From Deinococcus grandis (GTDB taxonomy: Bacteria > Deinococcota > Deinococci > Deinococcales > Deinococcaceae), in NCBI RefSeq assembly GCF_001485435.1, contig NZ_BCMS01000002.1:88426-152425 (forward strand): a stretch of DNA of 64,000 nt, in the 5' to 3' direction. Position 1 is the stretch's first letter, and each line of letters begins with the position of its first letter. Under the pieces are notes generated by a model. It was given only the letters and a program-made list of their open reading frames with translations. It did not search any database and was not told the DNA's origin. The position numbers and the translations under genes were made by a program. Positions 56,801 through 64,000 of the stretch are shown here, piece by piece.

Positions 56801-59090
56801 GGCGGGACTCGAAGGCCTCCACGGTCTCCTCGCGCCGGGCGAGGATGTCCGGCAGGAACGCCTCATGCTCCCCGAACTGCCCCTCGAGTTCCTCCAGGGC
56901 CAGCAGCGCGCGGGACAGGCCCTCCTCGGCCTTCTCGGGCGTGTCGGCGGTGCCCAGCGCGCCCGTGACGGTCTGCGCGAGCAGGGCCAGCTGCGCCGCG
57001 AAGCGCGCGGTGAGTTCCCCGCTTCCCAGGCTGCGGCGCTGTCCCTCGGCGCGGGCGCGCACGCCGTTCAGGCGGCCGTACAGCGCCGAGACCCCCTCGA
57101 CGACCTGGGTGCGCTGCACCGGGTCCTCGGCGGGCAGCGAGCCCAGCAGGTCCGACAGGACGTCCAGTTCGGTCGCCAGGGTGCCCAGCGCCTCCAGCGC
57201 CGCGGCGAGCTCGCGGGTGGTCCCTGCCGCCTCCACCTGCGTGTTCAGCGTGTCCAGCTGCGCGTGGAACGGGGCCAGGGCGGCCGGGTCGGCCAGGTAG
57301 CTGCCGGTCGCGCCGCCCACCCGCGCGTGCGCGGCCTGCACCTCCGCGAGCAGGGCGTCCACGGCGACCACGTCGATGGAACGGGTCTCGCGCACCGTCA
57401 GCAGCCGGGCGCGCAGCGCGGTCAGTTCCGCCAGGGCGGTCACGAACTCCGGCAGGCTGCGCCACCCCTCCGGGTCGAGGGTCGTCAGGCGGCGGCGGAC
57501 CGCGCCCTGCACGTCCGCGAGGGTCTGGGCCGCCTGGGCGCGCAGGGCCTGCACCTTCTCGAACTCGTCGAGCACCGCCTCGGCGGCGGCGGTGACGTCA
57601 CGCAGCAGCGTGCGCGCGCCGCCCGTGTGCTCGTCGTCGAGCCAGTGGTGCGTGTCCGGCAGGCGGCGGGCCTGCTCGGCCAGGGCGGCGTACTGGGCAG
57701 CGGTGACCTCCGGCGTCTGGGCGGCTCTCGCCAGGGCGAGGAGGTTCGACACGCCCCGCACGAGTTCCGCGTTCCCCAGCCGCCCCAGGAACGACGTGCC
57801 GGGCGGGCGCTGCGCGGCGAACACGTCACTCGTGAAGGGCGTCTGCCACACCTGCACCGCGTGCACCTGCGTGGGCTCGGCCTCGGCCTGGAACAGCACC
57901 ATCCGCCCGTCGGGCAGCGCGGCGTCCCCATGGGCGCTGATGGGCGTCTGCACCTCGCGGCGGATCAGGTTGTACACGAGAAACGCGCTGCGGCCCGAAT
58001 CCTGATCGTAGAAGACGAACAGCACGTCCTCCCCGTTCGGGCTGCGCACGACCCGGTCCAGGGCCATGCCGGGCGTGAAGCCCTCGAAGGCGCGGTGCTC
58101 GCCGCCCGGCAGGTAGTATCCGCCGGGGAAGACGATGCCGTGCTCCTCGGGCAGCTGCACGCAGCCGCGCGTGAGGGCGTCCTCGCGCGTGACCCGCCCG
58201 GTCAGCGTGTCGAAGATCAGGCCGCGCCACGTCTTCTCCCGGTACGGCAGGACGCGCAGCAGGATCAGGCGGCCCACCCGCGCGAACTCGAAGGTCGCGT
58301 CGTCCAGACCCTGGGTGCGCTCCTCGACCGGCTCGCTGTAGATGCCTTCACCGGTCTCGGTGTTGTTCTCGACCTTCACGGTCAGCGTGCCGCCCGCCGT
58401 CTCCACGAACAGCGTGTCCAGGATGTTCAGGTGCGGGAAGCGCCCACTGACCTCCTGGTCGCGCCCGGCGCGGGTCCACTCGAAATCGAAGGGCGGCAGC
58501 GGACTGAGGTCCCGTTCGCCGCGCGCATCGAGGTACCGCGCGCCCTCCCCGGTCAGGTCCCAGCGGAACACCCGCCGGTCGGTCAGGCGCTCCCCGATCT
58601 GGAACGACGCCAGCAGCCGCCCCGCGCGGATCTCCAGTTGCAGCAGCCGCGCGTGCCGGTAGTAGGCGTACAGTTCCTCGAAGTCCCGCACGAACGCCGA
58701 ATCGGTCAGGAACGACCCCTCCAGCGCGGCGGGCTGCACGTCGAACGCGCCCCCCTCATGCGTCAGGCGGTACAGCGCGAACACGTCCGCCAGTTCCGTG
58801 CGGGCCTTCAGGCCGTGCGTGACGTTGAAACCGAACAGCATCACGTCCCCGACCTGCACCAGATCCCGCCCGACGCTGGCCTGCGCGGTGCGGATGTGCG
58901 CCCGGCCCAGCAGACTCAGGCGACTGTCGCCGTACTCCGCGACGCGCGCGGCGTTCAGGCCCTCGGCGGCCGCGCGGACCTGCGCGCCCAGCGCGTCCAG
59001 GCGGCGGCGCAGCACCTCGAAACTGCCGCCCGTCTCGGTGCCGGGCGTGCCCGCTCCGGCCAGTGGTTCCTGCGTCATCCTCTCCCCCAT
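53868..59090 (-). CDS. Giant AAA+ ATPase, DUF3686/'DNA repair ATPase'-like
   Basis: A 1740-aa soluble protein. About residues 1-450 form a beta-rich N-terminal domain (with SPNGEDVLFVFYDQDSG-like stretches) of the kind annotated DUF3686; about 450-1230 are long helices and coiled coil; about 1240-1560 are the AAA+ module with Walker A SPPGYGKTT (about 1285), Walker B VMLYVDDIQ (about 1348), sensor MAGNPYTE and the Arg-finger-like NRADVYNLGD. A Pro/Ala-rich linker and a short helical tail end it. The 'DNA repair' name of this family is not proven. It is followed upstream by a flotillin and a YqiJ-like gene on the same strand, suggesting a membrane-linked machine. ATG at 59078 is an alternative start. 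Confidence 0.8.
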   Translation of the reverse strand: MGERMTQEPLAGAGTPGTETGGSFEVLRRRLDALGAQVRAAAEGLNAARVAEYGDSRLSLLGRAHIRTAQASVGRDLVQVGDVMLFGFNVTHGLKARTELADVFALYRLTHEGGAFDVQPAALEGSFLTDSAFVRDFEELYAYYRHARLLQLEIRAGRLLASFQIGERLTDRRVFRWDLTGEGARYLDARGERDLSPLPPFDFEWTRAGRDQEVSGRFPHLNILDTLFVETAGGTLTVKVENNTETGEGIYSEPVEERTQGLDDATFEFARVGRLILLRVLPYREKTWRGLIFDTLTGRVTREDALTRGCVQLPEEHGIVFPGGYYLPGGEHRAFEGFTPGMALDRVVRSPNGEDVLFVFYDQDSGRSAFLVYNLIRREVQTPISAHGDAALPDGRMVLFQAEAEPTQVHAVQVWQTPFTSDVFAAQRPPGTSFLGRLGNAELVRGVSNLLALARAAQTPEVTAAQYAALAEQARRLPDTHHWLDDEHTGGARTLLRDVTAAAEAVLDEFEKVQALRAQAAQTLADVQGAVRRRLTTLDPEGWRSLPEFVTALAELTALRARLLTVRETRSIDVVAVDALLAEVQAAHARVGGATGSYLADPAALAPFHAQLDTLNTQVEAAGTTRELAAALEALGTLATELDVLSDLLGSLPAEDPVQRTQVVEGVSALYGRLNGVRARAEGQRRSLGSGELTARFAAQLALLAQTVTGALGTADTPEKAEEGLSRALLALEELEGQFGEHEAFLPDILARREETVEAFESRRQALLDERQRRAQGVADAADRILAGLPARAARLTDQDALNGFFAGDALVLKLRDLTLKLTELGDSVRAGDIEARLKAARDQALRTLRDRADLEGDGGALIRLGRHRFSVNTQALDLTLLPRGDHLALHLTGTQFMEPLRDPALDAGRAFWDVTVESESPDLSRAEFLAGEVLAAARAGQEGLTLDALRGLTPDARAGLVATFAAARYRQGFQRGVHDHDAALILNALLPLLDAAGPLVAPPEARALGAAFWAQADATWTARLTSARAVQALLGSGAALADARTALEGALRDFLTRVPLPVPDTVIPEAAAFLTEAAPDVGGAFPFTQAAADLNAALDGQLRAAGHPDALRVSLDALRDDPVQAWTLTCAWLDALTTRPEWHAHARFVPEAVALRLSGDALRAQPRAVTLDATVTGLLSDHPRLQGGTLHLQADDLLARLAAHARTFLPGLQAFQAQRQTVLTRERARLRLAEFQPRPLTSFVRNRLITDVYLPLIGDNLAKQIGAAGDGKRSDLMGLLLLISPPGYGKTTLMEYVAHRLGLVFVRVNGPSLGHAVRSLDPAQAPDAASRQELEKLNLALEMGGNVMLYVDDIQHTHPEFLQKFIALTDGTRRIEGVWNGEPRTYDLRGRRFAVVMAGNPYTETGEVFRIPDMLANRADVYNLGDVLGGMEDAFLLSYVENSLTSNAVLAPLAGRDLSDVPKLVARAQGHEYPGELSHPYSEAELTEILATLRLLLRARDTLARVNAAYITSAAQADRDRTEPPFKLQGSYRNMNKVAEKLSPVMNDAELDGVIGDHYRGEAQLLTTGAEENLLKLAELRGTLTPEQAARWAQIRENFARERRMGAADGDTGARMVAQLADIAGGLDRLSLPQAAPAPAPQAAAPTAPAEPLAAQLEPLLAPLLAALRDRPAPAPVTGDSDPLTGVVTPLLTALASVVQGQQATNAAVQDLAEVIRRRQNLTRPVSAPGPSGGRREDR

Positions 59091-59213
59091 TCACTCCGGC
59101 GCGTTCGCCCCTCTCCCACGCCCGGTCTTCCGTGGGCGTGAGCCTGCCACGGTCCTCTCCTGCAGTCACTCAGCGGGGAGGTAGGCACCTGGCCCGCCCC
59201 CCGATCATCCGCC

Positions 59214-61172
59214 TCAGTTCGGGCGGTTCTCCCGCTGCACGTTCACGCCGAAGCGGCCCAGGACGCTCTGGAACAGCGGGCTCTTCTGCGTGAAGCCCTC
59301 CACGGCCTTGCCGAGGCTCAGGGCCCTGGTGAGGGCCTCGAACATGCCGCCCTCGCCGCCCACGAGGTCGATCCTGGCGTTCTTCAGGGCGGCGGCGATC
59401 ACCTCGGCGTTCTCGCGGCTGATCTCCTTGCCGGCCTCGATGGACGCCAGGGCCTGCTGGAGGCTGGTTTCGAGCGCCATGCGGTATTCCTCGTGGCTGC
59501 GGGCGTCGGCGCTCATGCGGTCCATCGCGCCGAACTTGGCGGTCAGGCCCTCGGCCTCGGCGTTCATGCGGTCGCGGGTGGCACTCGCCTCGGCGGCGCC
59601 CAGGGCCTCTGTGGCGGTGGCTTTCGCCTGACCGAGGCGGGTTTCGCCGTCGGCCTGCGCGCCCAGCCGCTCGGCGAGGACGCGGGCCTCGTTCTGCCCC
59701 AGCTTGAGGTTCGCGTCGGCCTTGACCTCGATCACGCGGGCTTCGGCCACGCCGGTCTTCTCCAGGGCGCTGGCGTTCGCTTCCTGCACCATGACCTGCG
59801 CGAGGCCCGGCGCGGCCTGCTCGACCTTGACGGCGTCCGCAAGGATCTTCTTCGCCTCGGCCTGCCGGGACGCGGCGTCGAATTCCGCCTGCGCGATGGT
59901 GGTCAGCTCCGCCGCGCGGTGACGGGCGGCGGTCTCGGCAGCCTCGGCGGCCTTGACCTCCTGCACGAGCTGTTCCTGCGCCTGCGCCTCGGCCTGCATG
60001 ACGCGCACCTGCTTGGCGCGGTCGGCGGCGCTCACCTCGCGCACCTCGTTGATGCGCTCCTCCTCGACAGCGACCGTCTTGTCGATGGCGATGCGCTCGC
60101 GGGTAATGTTCGCCACGTCCATGACGCCCTGCTCGACGTTCTTGTCGCGTTCGATCTCCTGGAGTTTCACCTCGCGGTCGGTGGTGACGGCTTCCATCTT
60201 CGCGGCGCGGGCGACGCGCTCGGCCTCGATGGCGATGGCGCGTAGCCTCGCCTGCTCGGCGATCTCGACCTGCCGCTGGCGTTCCTGCTCGCGGATCTCG
60301 ACCTGTTCGGTCGTCTGGATGCGGGCCTGCTCGGAGATGAGGCGCTGTTCCTCGCGTACGCGCTGCGTCTCGGCGTTCTCGCGGGCCTGGATGGTCTCGA
60401 TCTCGCGTTTCTGCCGCGCCTCGGCCTCGGCCTGCTGGCGCTCGAGGGCCAGGGTAGCCTCGCGGGTCTCGACGTTCTTCTTCGTGACGGCGAGGTGCTC
60501 GTTCTGCGAGAGTTCGTTCGTGACGACGTTCTGCGCGGCGGTCAGCTGCGTGATCTTGCGGATGCCCTCGGCGTCCATGATGTTGTTCTGGTCGAGCATG
60601 CTCTTGGGCGTCTGCTCCAGGTAGTCGATGGCGACGTCCTCGAGCACGTAGCCGTTCAGGTCGCGGCCGATCACGGCGACGACCGCGTCGCGGAACTCCT
60701 CGCGCTTCTCGAACAGTTCGATGAAGTCGAACTTCTTGCCGACCGTCTTCAGCGCCTCGCTGAACTTCGCGTTGAACAGTTCGTCCACGGCCTTGAGGTC
60801 GCTGGCGCGGTTGGCGCCGATGGATTTGGCGACCTTCAGGACGTCCTCGGTGGTCTCGTTGACGCGCAGGTAGTACGCGACGGTGATGTCCGCGCGGATG
60901 TTGTCCTTGCAGATCAGGCCTTCCTTGCCGCGCCGGTCGACCTGCAGGGTGATCAGGCTGATGCGCATGACCTCGGCCTTGTACAGCACGGGGATGACCA
61001 GCGCGCCGGTGAAGCGCACCTTGGGCCGCGCGGAGAGGTCGTTCACGATCAGCGCGGTGCCCTGCTCGACTTTCATGTAAAAGCCGCGCACGAGCGCCAC
61101 GAGCACCATCAGGGCGACGAGCACGACCGCCAGGCCGATCAGGAAGGGCAGAACTACGGAAAGGTCAGGCAT
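59214..61172 (-). CDS. Flotillin/SPFH-domain protein (YqiK-like)
   Basis: A 652-aa protein: one N-terminal membrane helix (about residues 5-30), an SPFH domain (about 32-215, GTALIVNDLSARPKVRFTG to DYLEQTPKSMLDQNNIMDAEG), and a very long Ala/Glu-rich coiled coil (about 215-600), then a Gly-containing tail. This is the flotillin plan: an oligomeric scaffold of membrane microdomains. GGAGG lies four bases before the ATG. It is 57 bases downstream of the YqiJ-like gene and 123 bases upstream of the AAA gene. Confidence 0.93.
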   Translation of the reverse strand: MPDLSVVLPFLIGLAVVLVALMVLVALVRGFYMKVEQGTALIVNDLSARPKVRFTGALVIPVLYKAEVMRISLITLQVDRRGKEGLICKDNIRADITVAYYLRVNETTEDVLKVAKSIGANRASDLKAVDELFNAKFSEALKTVGKKFDFIELFEKREEFRDAVVAVIGRDLNGYVLEDVAIDYLEQTPKSMLDQNNIMDAEGIRKITQLTAAQNVVTNELSQNEHLAVTKKNVETREATLALERQQAEAEARQKREIETIQARENAETQRVREEQRLISEQARIQTTEQVEIREQERQRQVEIAEQARLRAIAIEAERVARAAKMEAVTTDREVKLQEIERDKNVEQGVMDVANITRERIAIDKTVAVEEERINEVREVSAADRAKQVRVMQAEAQAQEQLVQEVKAAEAAETAARHRAAELTTIAQAEFDAASRQAEAKKILADAVKVEQAAPGLAQVMVQEANASALEKTGVAEARVIEVKADANLKLGQNEARVLAERLGAQADGETRLGQAKATATEALGAAEASATRDRMNAEAEGLTAKFGAMDRMSADARSHEEYRMALETSLQQALASIEAGKEISRENAEVIAAALKNARIDLVGGEGGMFEALTRALSLGKAVEGFTQKSPLFQSVLGRFGVNVQRENRPN

Positions 61173-61229
61173 ACGTCCTCCAGGCAGGAAAAGGGAAGTT
61201 CAGGGTCGGGAATCTAAGAGGTTGAGGGG

Positions 61230-61826
61230 TCAGGAATCGGTCGGGTCCGCGCGGCGGACGGTGAAGATGTGGGTGGCCGGGTCGTGCTCGACGAGGATCA
61301 CGCGTTCGCCGCGCCGCAGGGTGTCGCCGTCGCTGCGGGCGTCGAGCATCAGGCCCGCGCCGCCGTCCTGAACGCTCACGCGACCGGTCGAGGCGAGGGT
61401 GCCGGATTCGACGACCGCCACGCGGCCCAGCAGCTGCGTGCGGGCTAGGGCGTCCTGCCCCTGCACGAAGCGCCGCAGGGGACGGGCGACCGCCCGCGCG
61501 GCCAGCGCGCCGAGGGCCGCGGAACCGAACAGCAGCGCAACGGCCACAGGGCCGCGCCCCGCGGGGGCGACGAGCGGCAGGAGCAGCAGCTGGCCCAGGT
61601 AGCAGCTCAGCCAGCCGGTCAGGGTCAGGGCCAGCGCGACGGGCAGCAGCGGCACGCCGTTCAGGCCGACCCGCACGAGCAGACTGTCGAGCAGGCCCTC
61701 ACCCCCGCCGGAGATCCCGTCGATGGCGCCCAGCAGGGCCAGCAGCGCCGCCGCCGCGATCAGCGTCAGCAGGGCCGTCCAGGGCGCGGTCGGGAACGAC
61801 AGCGCCACGTGCAGGAACTCGGTCAC
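61230..61826 (-). CDS. YqiJ/NfeD-like membrane protein with OB-fold
   Basis: A 198-aa protein: three or four N-terminal membrane helices (about residues 14-115) and a C-terminal OB-fold-like domain (about 125-195, LLGRVAVVESGTLASTGRVSVQDGG, then RGERVILVEHD). YqiJ/YuaF/NfeD proteins are encoded beside flotillins and work with them. GTG start at 61826 overlaps the stop of an 8-codon frame. First true gene of the flotillin-AAA operon. Confidence 0.87.
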   Translation of the reverse strand: MTEFLHVALSFPTAPWTALLTLIAAAALLALLGAIDGISGGGEGLLDSLLVRVGLNGVPLLPVALALTLTGWLSCYLGQLLLLPLVAPAGRGPVAVALLFGSAALGALAARAVARPLRRFVQGQDALARTQLLGRVAVVESGTLASTGRVSVQDGGAGLMLDARSDGDTLRRGERVILVEHDPATHIFTVRRADPTDS

Positions 61827-61849
61827 GCCGGGTCGCCAGGGGGAGCCAT
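61823..61849 (-). CDS. 8-codon leader frame before the YqiJ-like gene, with -10 box
   Basis: TAGGGT (61862-61857) lies seven bases before ATG 61849-61847, the leaderless layout. The frame reads MAPPGDPA and stops at 61825-61823, overlapping the GTG start of the YqiJ-like gene (GTGA). The YqiJ gene has no ribosome binding site of its own, so coupling through this frame is plausible. It is very short and could be chance. Confidence 0.4.
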   Translation of the reverse strand: MAPPGDPA

Positions 61850-62036
61850 GCCGGGCACCCTAGCGTCCGGCGCGGCGCGGCGTTGCCTCATCTGAGCACC
61901 CACGGCAGGTGGGTCCGTGGCCAGGGAGGGCCAGAACTTCAGGAACCGCCACCGTGGGATGCTCATGCTCCTCAGTACGGTCTCATGTCCCCGGGGGTTC
62001 CCGGACTGCTCCGCCGAGCGGTGTCCTGCCCTGGGA

Positions 62037-63602
62037 TCAGAGGGCCGCCGCGTCCAGCGGGCGCAGCAGCCCCCCCAGGTCCGCGCCGGGCGCGGCCCCC
62101 GGCGTCAGCGGCCAGCGGCACACGCGGTTGCGGCCCGCGCGCTTGGCGGCGTACAGCGCCTCGTCCGCGCCGCGCAGCAGCGTCTCACCGGAGAGCTCCG
62201 CGGCGCGCGCCGCGCCGATCGAGACGGTCAGCGTCCACGGGACGTCCGGGAAGACGCTGCGTTCCACCGCCGCCCGGACTCGCTCGGCGACGCCGTCCAG
62301 CGCGTGCGGGGGCAGGCCGCGCAGGATCAGCGCGAATTCCTCGCCGCCGTAGCGGTACGCGCGGTCCTCGCCGCGGCTGGCGCTGGCCAGCAGCCGCCCC
62401 AGCTGCGCCAGCACGGCGTCCCCGGTGGGATGGCCCAGCGTGTCGTTCACGCGCTTGAAGTGATCGAGGTCCACCAGCAGCAGCGCGTCGTGACCCGTGA
62501 GGGTCTGGAGGTCCTCCTGGAACTGACGGCGGTTGCCCAGGCCCGTGAGGGGATCGGTCAGGCTCTGGCGCTGCGCCTGCGCGTGCAGGGTGCGCAGTTC
62601 GTTCAGGTGGCGTTCCAGCGCGGCGTTGCGGGCGCGGGTGTCGTCCATGCCGCGCAGGACGTCCATCAGGCGCGCGGCGTGACGGGTCTGCCCGGCGTGC
62701 GCGTGCCGCTCGTGCTGCCGCGCGAGTTTCAGGTGCCGCAGCGCCCCCCGGTCATCCCCGGTGGCCTCCAGCGCCCCCGAGAGCTGCTCGTGCAGCAGCC
62801 CGGCGCGGTAGTGGCTGCCCAGGTCGGCGCGGTCCAGGACGCCCCGCAGCAGCCCCGCGGCGTCCCCGGGCGGCAGGTGCAGGCTCAGCGCCGCGACGAC
62901 CTCCACCTGCACGTCCAGGTGCGGGGACGCCAGGAGCTCCCGCAGACGCGCGAGTTCCGCCTGCGGGGCCGGATAGCCGCCCAGCGCCGAGGCGCGCACG
63001 ACGCCGTGCAGCGTCCAAGCCTCGATGCTGGGATGCTGCGCGATCATCGGGTCGGCCTGCGCCGCGCGGTAGCGGGCCAGGGCCGAATCGAACTGCCCGG
63101 CCTCCCGGTCGAGATCGCCGAAGTTGCCGTTCACGAGCAGGTCCCCGATCGGGTACCGGCAGCGCCGGAAGGCGTCCTGCGCCTGCAGCAGCAGCTCACG
63201 CGACCGCGCGGGATTCAGCTCGCGCAGCTGCACGGCCAGGTCGTGAATGCCCGACGCCCACAGTTCCGTCAGGTCCAGCGCCTCGCACAGCTGGATCTGC
63301 TCGTCCAGCAGGGCCAGCGCGAGATCCGGTTCGTTCAGGTCCCCGGCCAGGCACGACAGGACGCTCGCGGCGCGCGCCTGCCACACGCTAGGCCCCTCGG
63401 TCCGCAGGGTGCTGAGCGCCGCGGCGAGGTTCAGCGACGCCCGCTCGAAGGTCCCACTGCGCCAGTCGAGGTACGCGAGCACGACCTGCGCCTCGAGAAC
63501 CGCGCGGCCCTCGGCGCTGCGGCAGGCCAGGTCGCGGGCCCGGTCGGGGTCCAGGTCGCGCAGGGTCCAGGCATGATCGGCGAGGTGCAGACTTGACGGC
63601 AC
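62037..63602 (-). CDS. TPR-GGDEF diguanylate cyclase
   Basis: A 521-aa soluble protein: TPR-like helices (about residues 1-330), coiled coil, then GGDEF (about 345-500) with DPLTGLGNR, DLDHFKRVNDTLGH and intact YGGEEFALIL (about residue 419). GTG at 63602-63600 is chosen because GGAGG lies five bases upstream; the frame stays open to 63695, but those codons run into the end of the insertion sequence. The architecture equals the protein at 43381. Confidence 0.9.
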   Translation of the reverse strand: MPSSLHLADHAWTLRDLDPDRARDLACRSAEGRAVLEAQVVLAYLDWRSGTFERASLNLAAALSTLRTEGPSVWQARAASVLSCLAGDLNEPDLALALLDEQIQLCEALDLTELWASGIHDLAVQLRELNPARSRELLLQAQDAFRRCRYPIGDLLVNGNFGDLDREAGQFDSALARYRAAQADPMIAQHPSIEAWTLHGVVRASALGGYPAPQAELARLRELLASPHLDVQVEVVAALSLHLPPGDAAGLLRGVLDRADLGSHYRAGLLHEQLSGALEATGDDRGALRHLKLARQHERHAHAGQTRHAARLMDVLRGMDDTRARNAALERHLNELRTLHAQAQRQSLTDPLTGLGNRRQFQEDLQTLTGHDALLLVDLDHFKRVNDTLGHPTGDAVLAQLGRLLASASRGEDRAYRYGGEEFALILRGLPPHALDGVAERVRAAVERSVFPDVPWTLTVSIGAARAAELSGETLLRGADEALYAAKRAGRNRVCRWPLTPGAAPGADLGGLLRPLDAAAL

Positions 63603-63676
63603 GGGGTCCTCCGGCGGGACGTGGGCGGCGGGTGAGGGCAGGTCCTGATCCGAGTGTGCCGCGCCGCGCCTCTCAG

Positions 63677-64000
63677 AGGCTGTCTGGAAAGTCATTTTCG
63701 AGCTGGTGACGGCTGTTCACCAGCGAACGCCGCGAGTCTGCGAATCATAAGCCGAACAAACGACACAACGATGAACGCCGCCGTTGTACTCGGCAGCAGG
63801 TCATACTCCCGGTTCAAGCGACGATCAAACGACAACCACGCGAAGCTCCGCTCCACCACCCACCGCTTGCGCAGCACCTTGAACGTCCGATACCCCCTGA
63901 ACGTCTTGATCTGTTCCTCCGTCAATTCCTGTCCCACAGGCAGCCAATACCTTCGGGTGTTGGCATCCGCACGCCGTACCACTTCCACGCTGAACCCCAG
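63677..64000 (-). mobile_element. IS5-type insertion sequence (3' end, truncated by the window)
   Basis: The end is marked by GGCTGTCTGGAAAGTCA at about 63678-63694, which overlaps the transposase stop codon, as usual for compact ISs. The transposase runs off the right edge, so the other end and the target duplication cannot be seen. It lies about 75 bases upstream of the GGDEF start codon, in that gene's promoter region. Its ends are unlike the MITE-like repeats. Confidence 0.8.
63692..64000 (-). CDS. IS5-family DDE transposase (C-terminal part)
   Basis: 102 residues are visible in a frame that stays open to the window edge. SVEVVRRADANTRRYW, then RWVVERSFAWLSFDRRLNREYD carries the last catalytic Glu of the DDE triad in the IS5-type context, and a helical tail follows (AAFIVVSFVRLMIRRLA). 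The stop codon lies in the terminal inverted repeat. The fragment looks intact in frame up to the edge. Confidence 0.9.
   Translation of the reverse strand: MGFSVEVVRRADANTRRYWLPVGQELTEEQIKTFRGYRTFKVLRKRWVVERSFAWLSFDRRLNREYDLLPSTTAAFIVVSFVRLMIRRLAAFAGEQPSPARK

Noticed and set aside
53733..59141. Plus-strand open frame of about 1800 codons opposite the giant AAA+ gene
   Set aside because: Composition is Arg/Gln/Gly/Ala-rich without motifs, and the minus-strand frame has intact Walker A/B and sensor motifs. Long antisense frames are expected at about 70% GC.
63677..64000. The partial IS as the parent of the MITE-like repeats
   Set aside because: Its terminal repeat (GGCTGTCTGGAAAGTC) shares nothing with TACGGANTCCG.

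Overview
The window is about 70% GC, dense, and strongly Deinococcus-like. The evidence is a glycerol locus run by a SorC-type regulator, many four-base stop/start overlaps (ATGA or GTGA), many -10 boxes placed 5-8 nt before a start codon (the leaderless-mRNA arrangement known from Deinococcus), and a CsoR with a Cys-His-His ligand set as in Thermus. No rRNA, tRNA or CRISPR array was seen. A partial transposon sits at the right edge.

Layout. 1-6.7 kb (minus): an acyl-CoA operon (FabG-like SDR, MaoC hydratase, thioesterase, small protein, ACAD11-like acyl-CoA dehydrogenase, two SDRs, APH-like kinase, start of a histidine phosphatase), interrupted by an AbrB/Doc toxin-antitoxin pair with its own palindromic promoter. 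6.8-7.6 kb: a secreted protein. 7.8-19.1 kb (plus): a surface-polysaccharide-like operon (flippase, GT2-GT4 fusion, GT-C-like membrane protein, lipoprotein, membrane-anchored protein) that contains a partner-switching set (STAS, SpoIIE phosphatase with HATPase, STAS, receiver). 19.4-28.1 kb: a GAF histidine kinase, an unknown protein, a BadF-type sugar kinase, a subtilase lipoprotein and a GGDEF-EAL protein. 28.1-33.5 kb: SorC regulator with glpF-glpK and glpD, both transcription units carrying paired operators at 21-bp spacing. 33.8-36.4 kb: a ZntA-like ATPase with an ArsR/SmtB-type operator, and an orphan PAAR protein. 36.5-45 kb: a GAF-GGDEF protein, XRE-type regulator with modA-modB, an HD-GYP protein and another GGDEF protein. 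45-53 kb: a peptide ABC transporter (permeases and binding protein) divergent from GntR-anmK-murQ-serine hydrolase, together read as peptidoglycan recycling. 53-53.6 kb: copZ-csoR. 53.9-61.8 kb: a giant AAA+ ATPase, a flotillin and a YqiJ-like membrane protein. 62-64 kb: a GGDEF protein and the end of an IS5-type element.

The most unusual signal is a family of about 134-bp MITE-like repeats: six full copies and one 50-bp palindromic form between 17.7 and 53.0 kb. They have TACGGANTCCG inverted ends, 3-bp TNA target duplications and two hairpins whose arms covary between copies. They sit on stop codons and, twice, build the ribosome binding site and ATG of the next gene (the 418-aa protein and modB). 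Other points of interest are leaderless promoters with the operator in the -35/-10 spacer, and the AAA/flotillin/YqiJ module.
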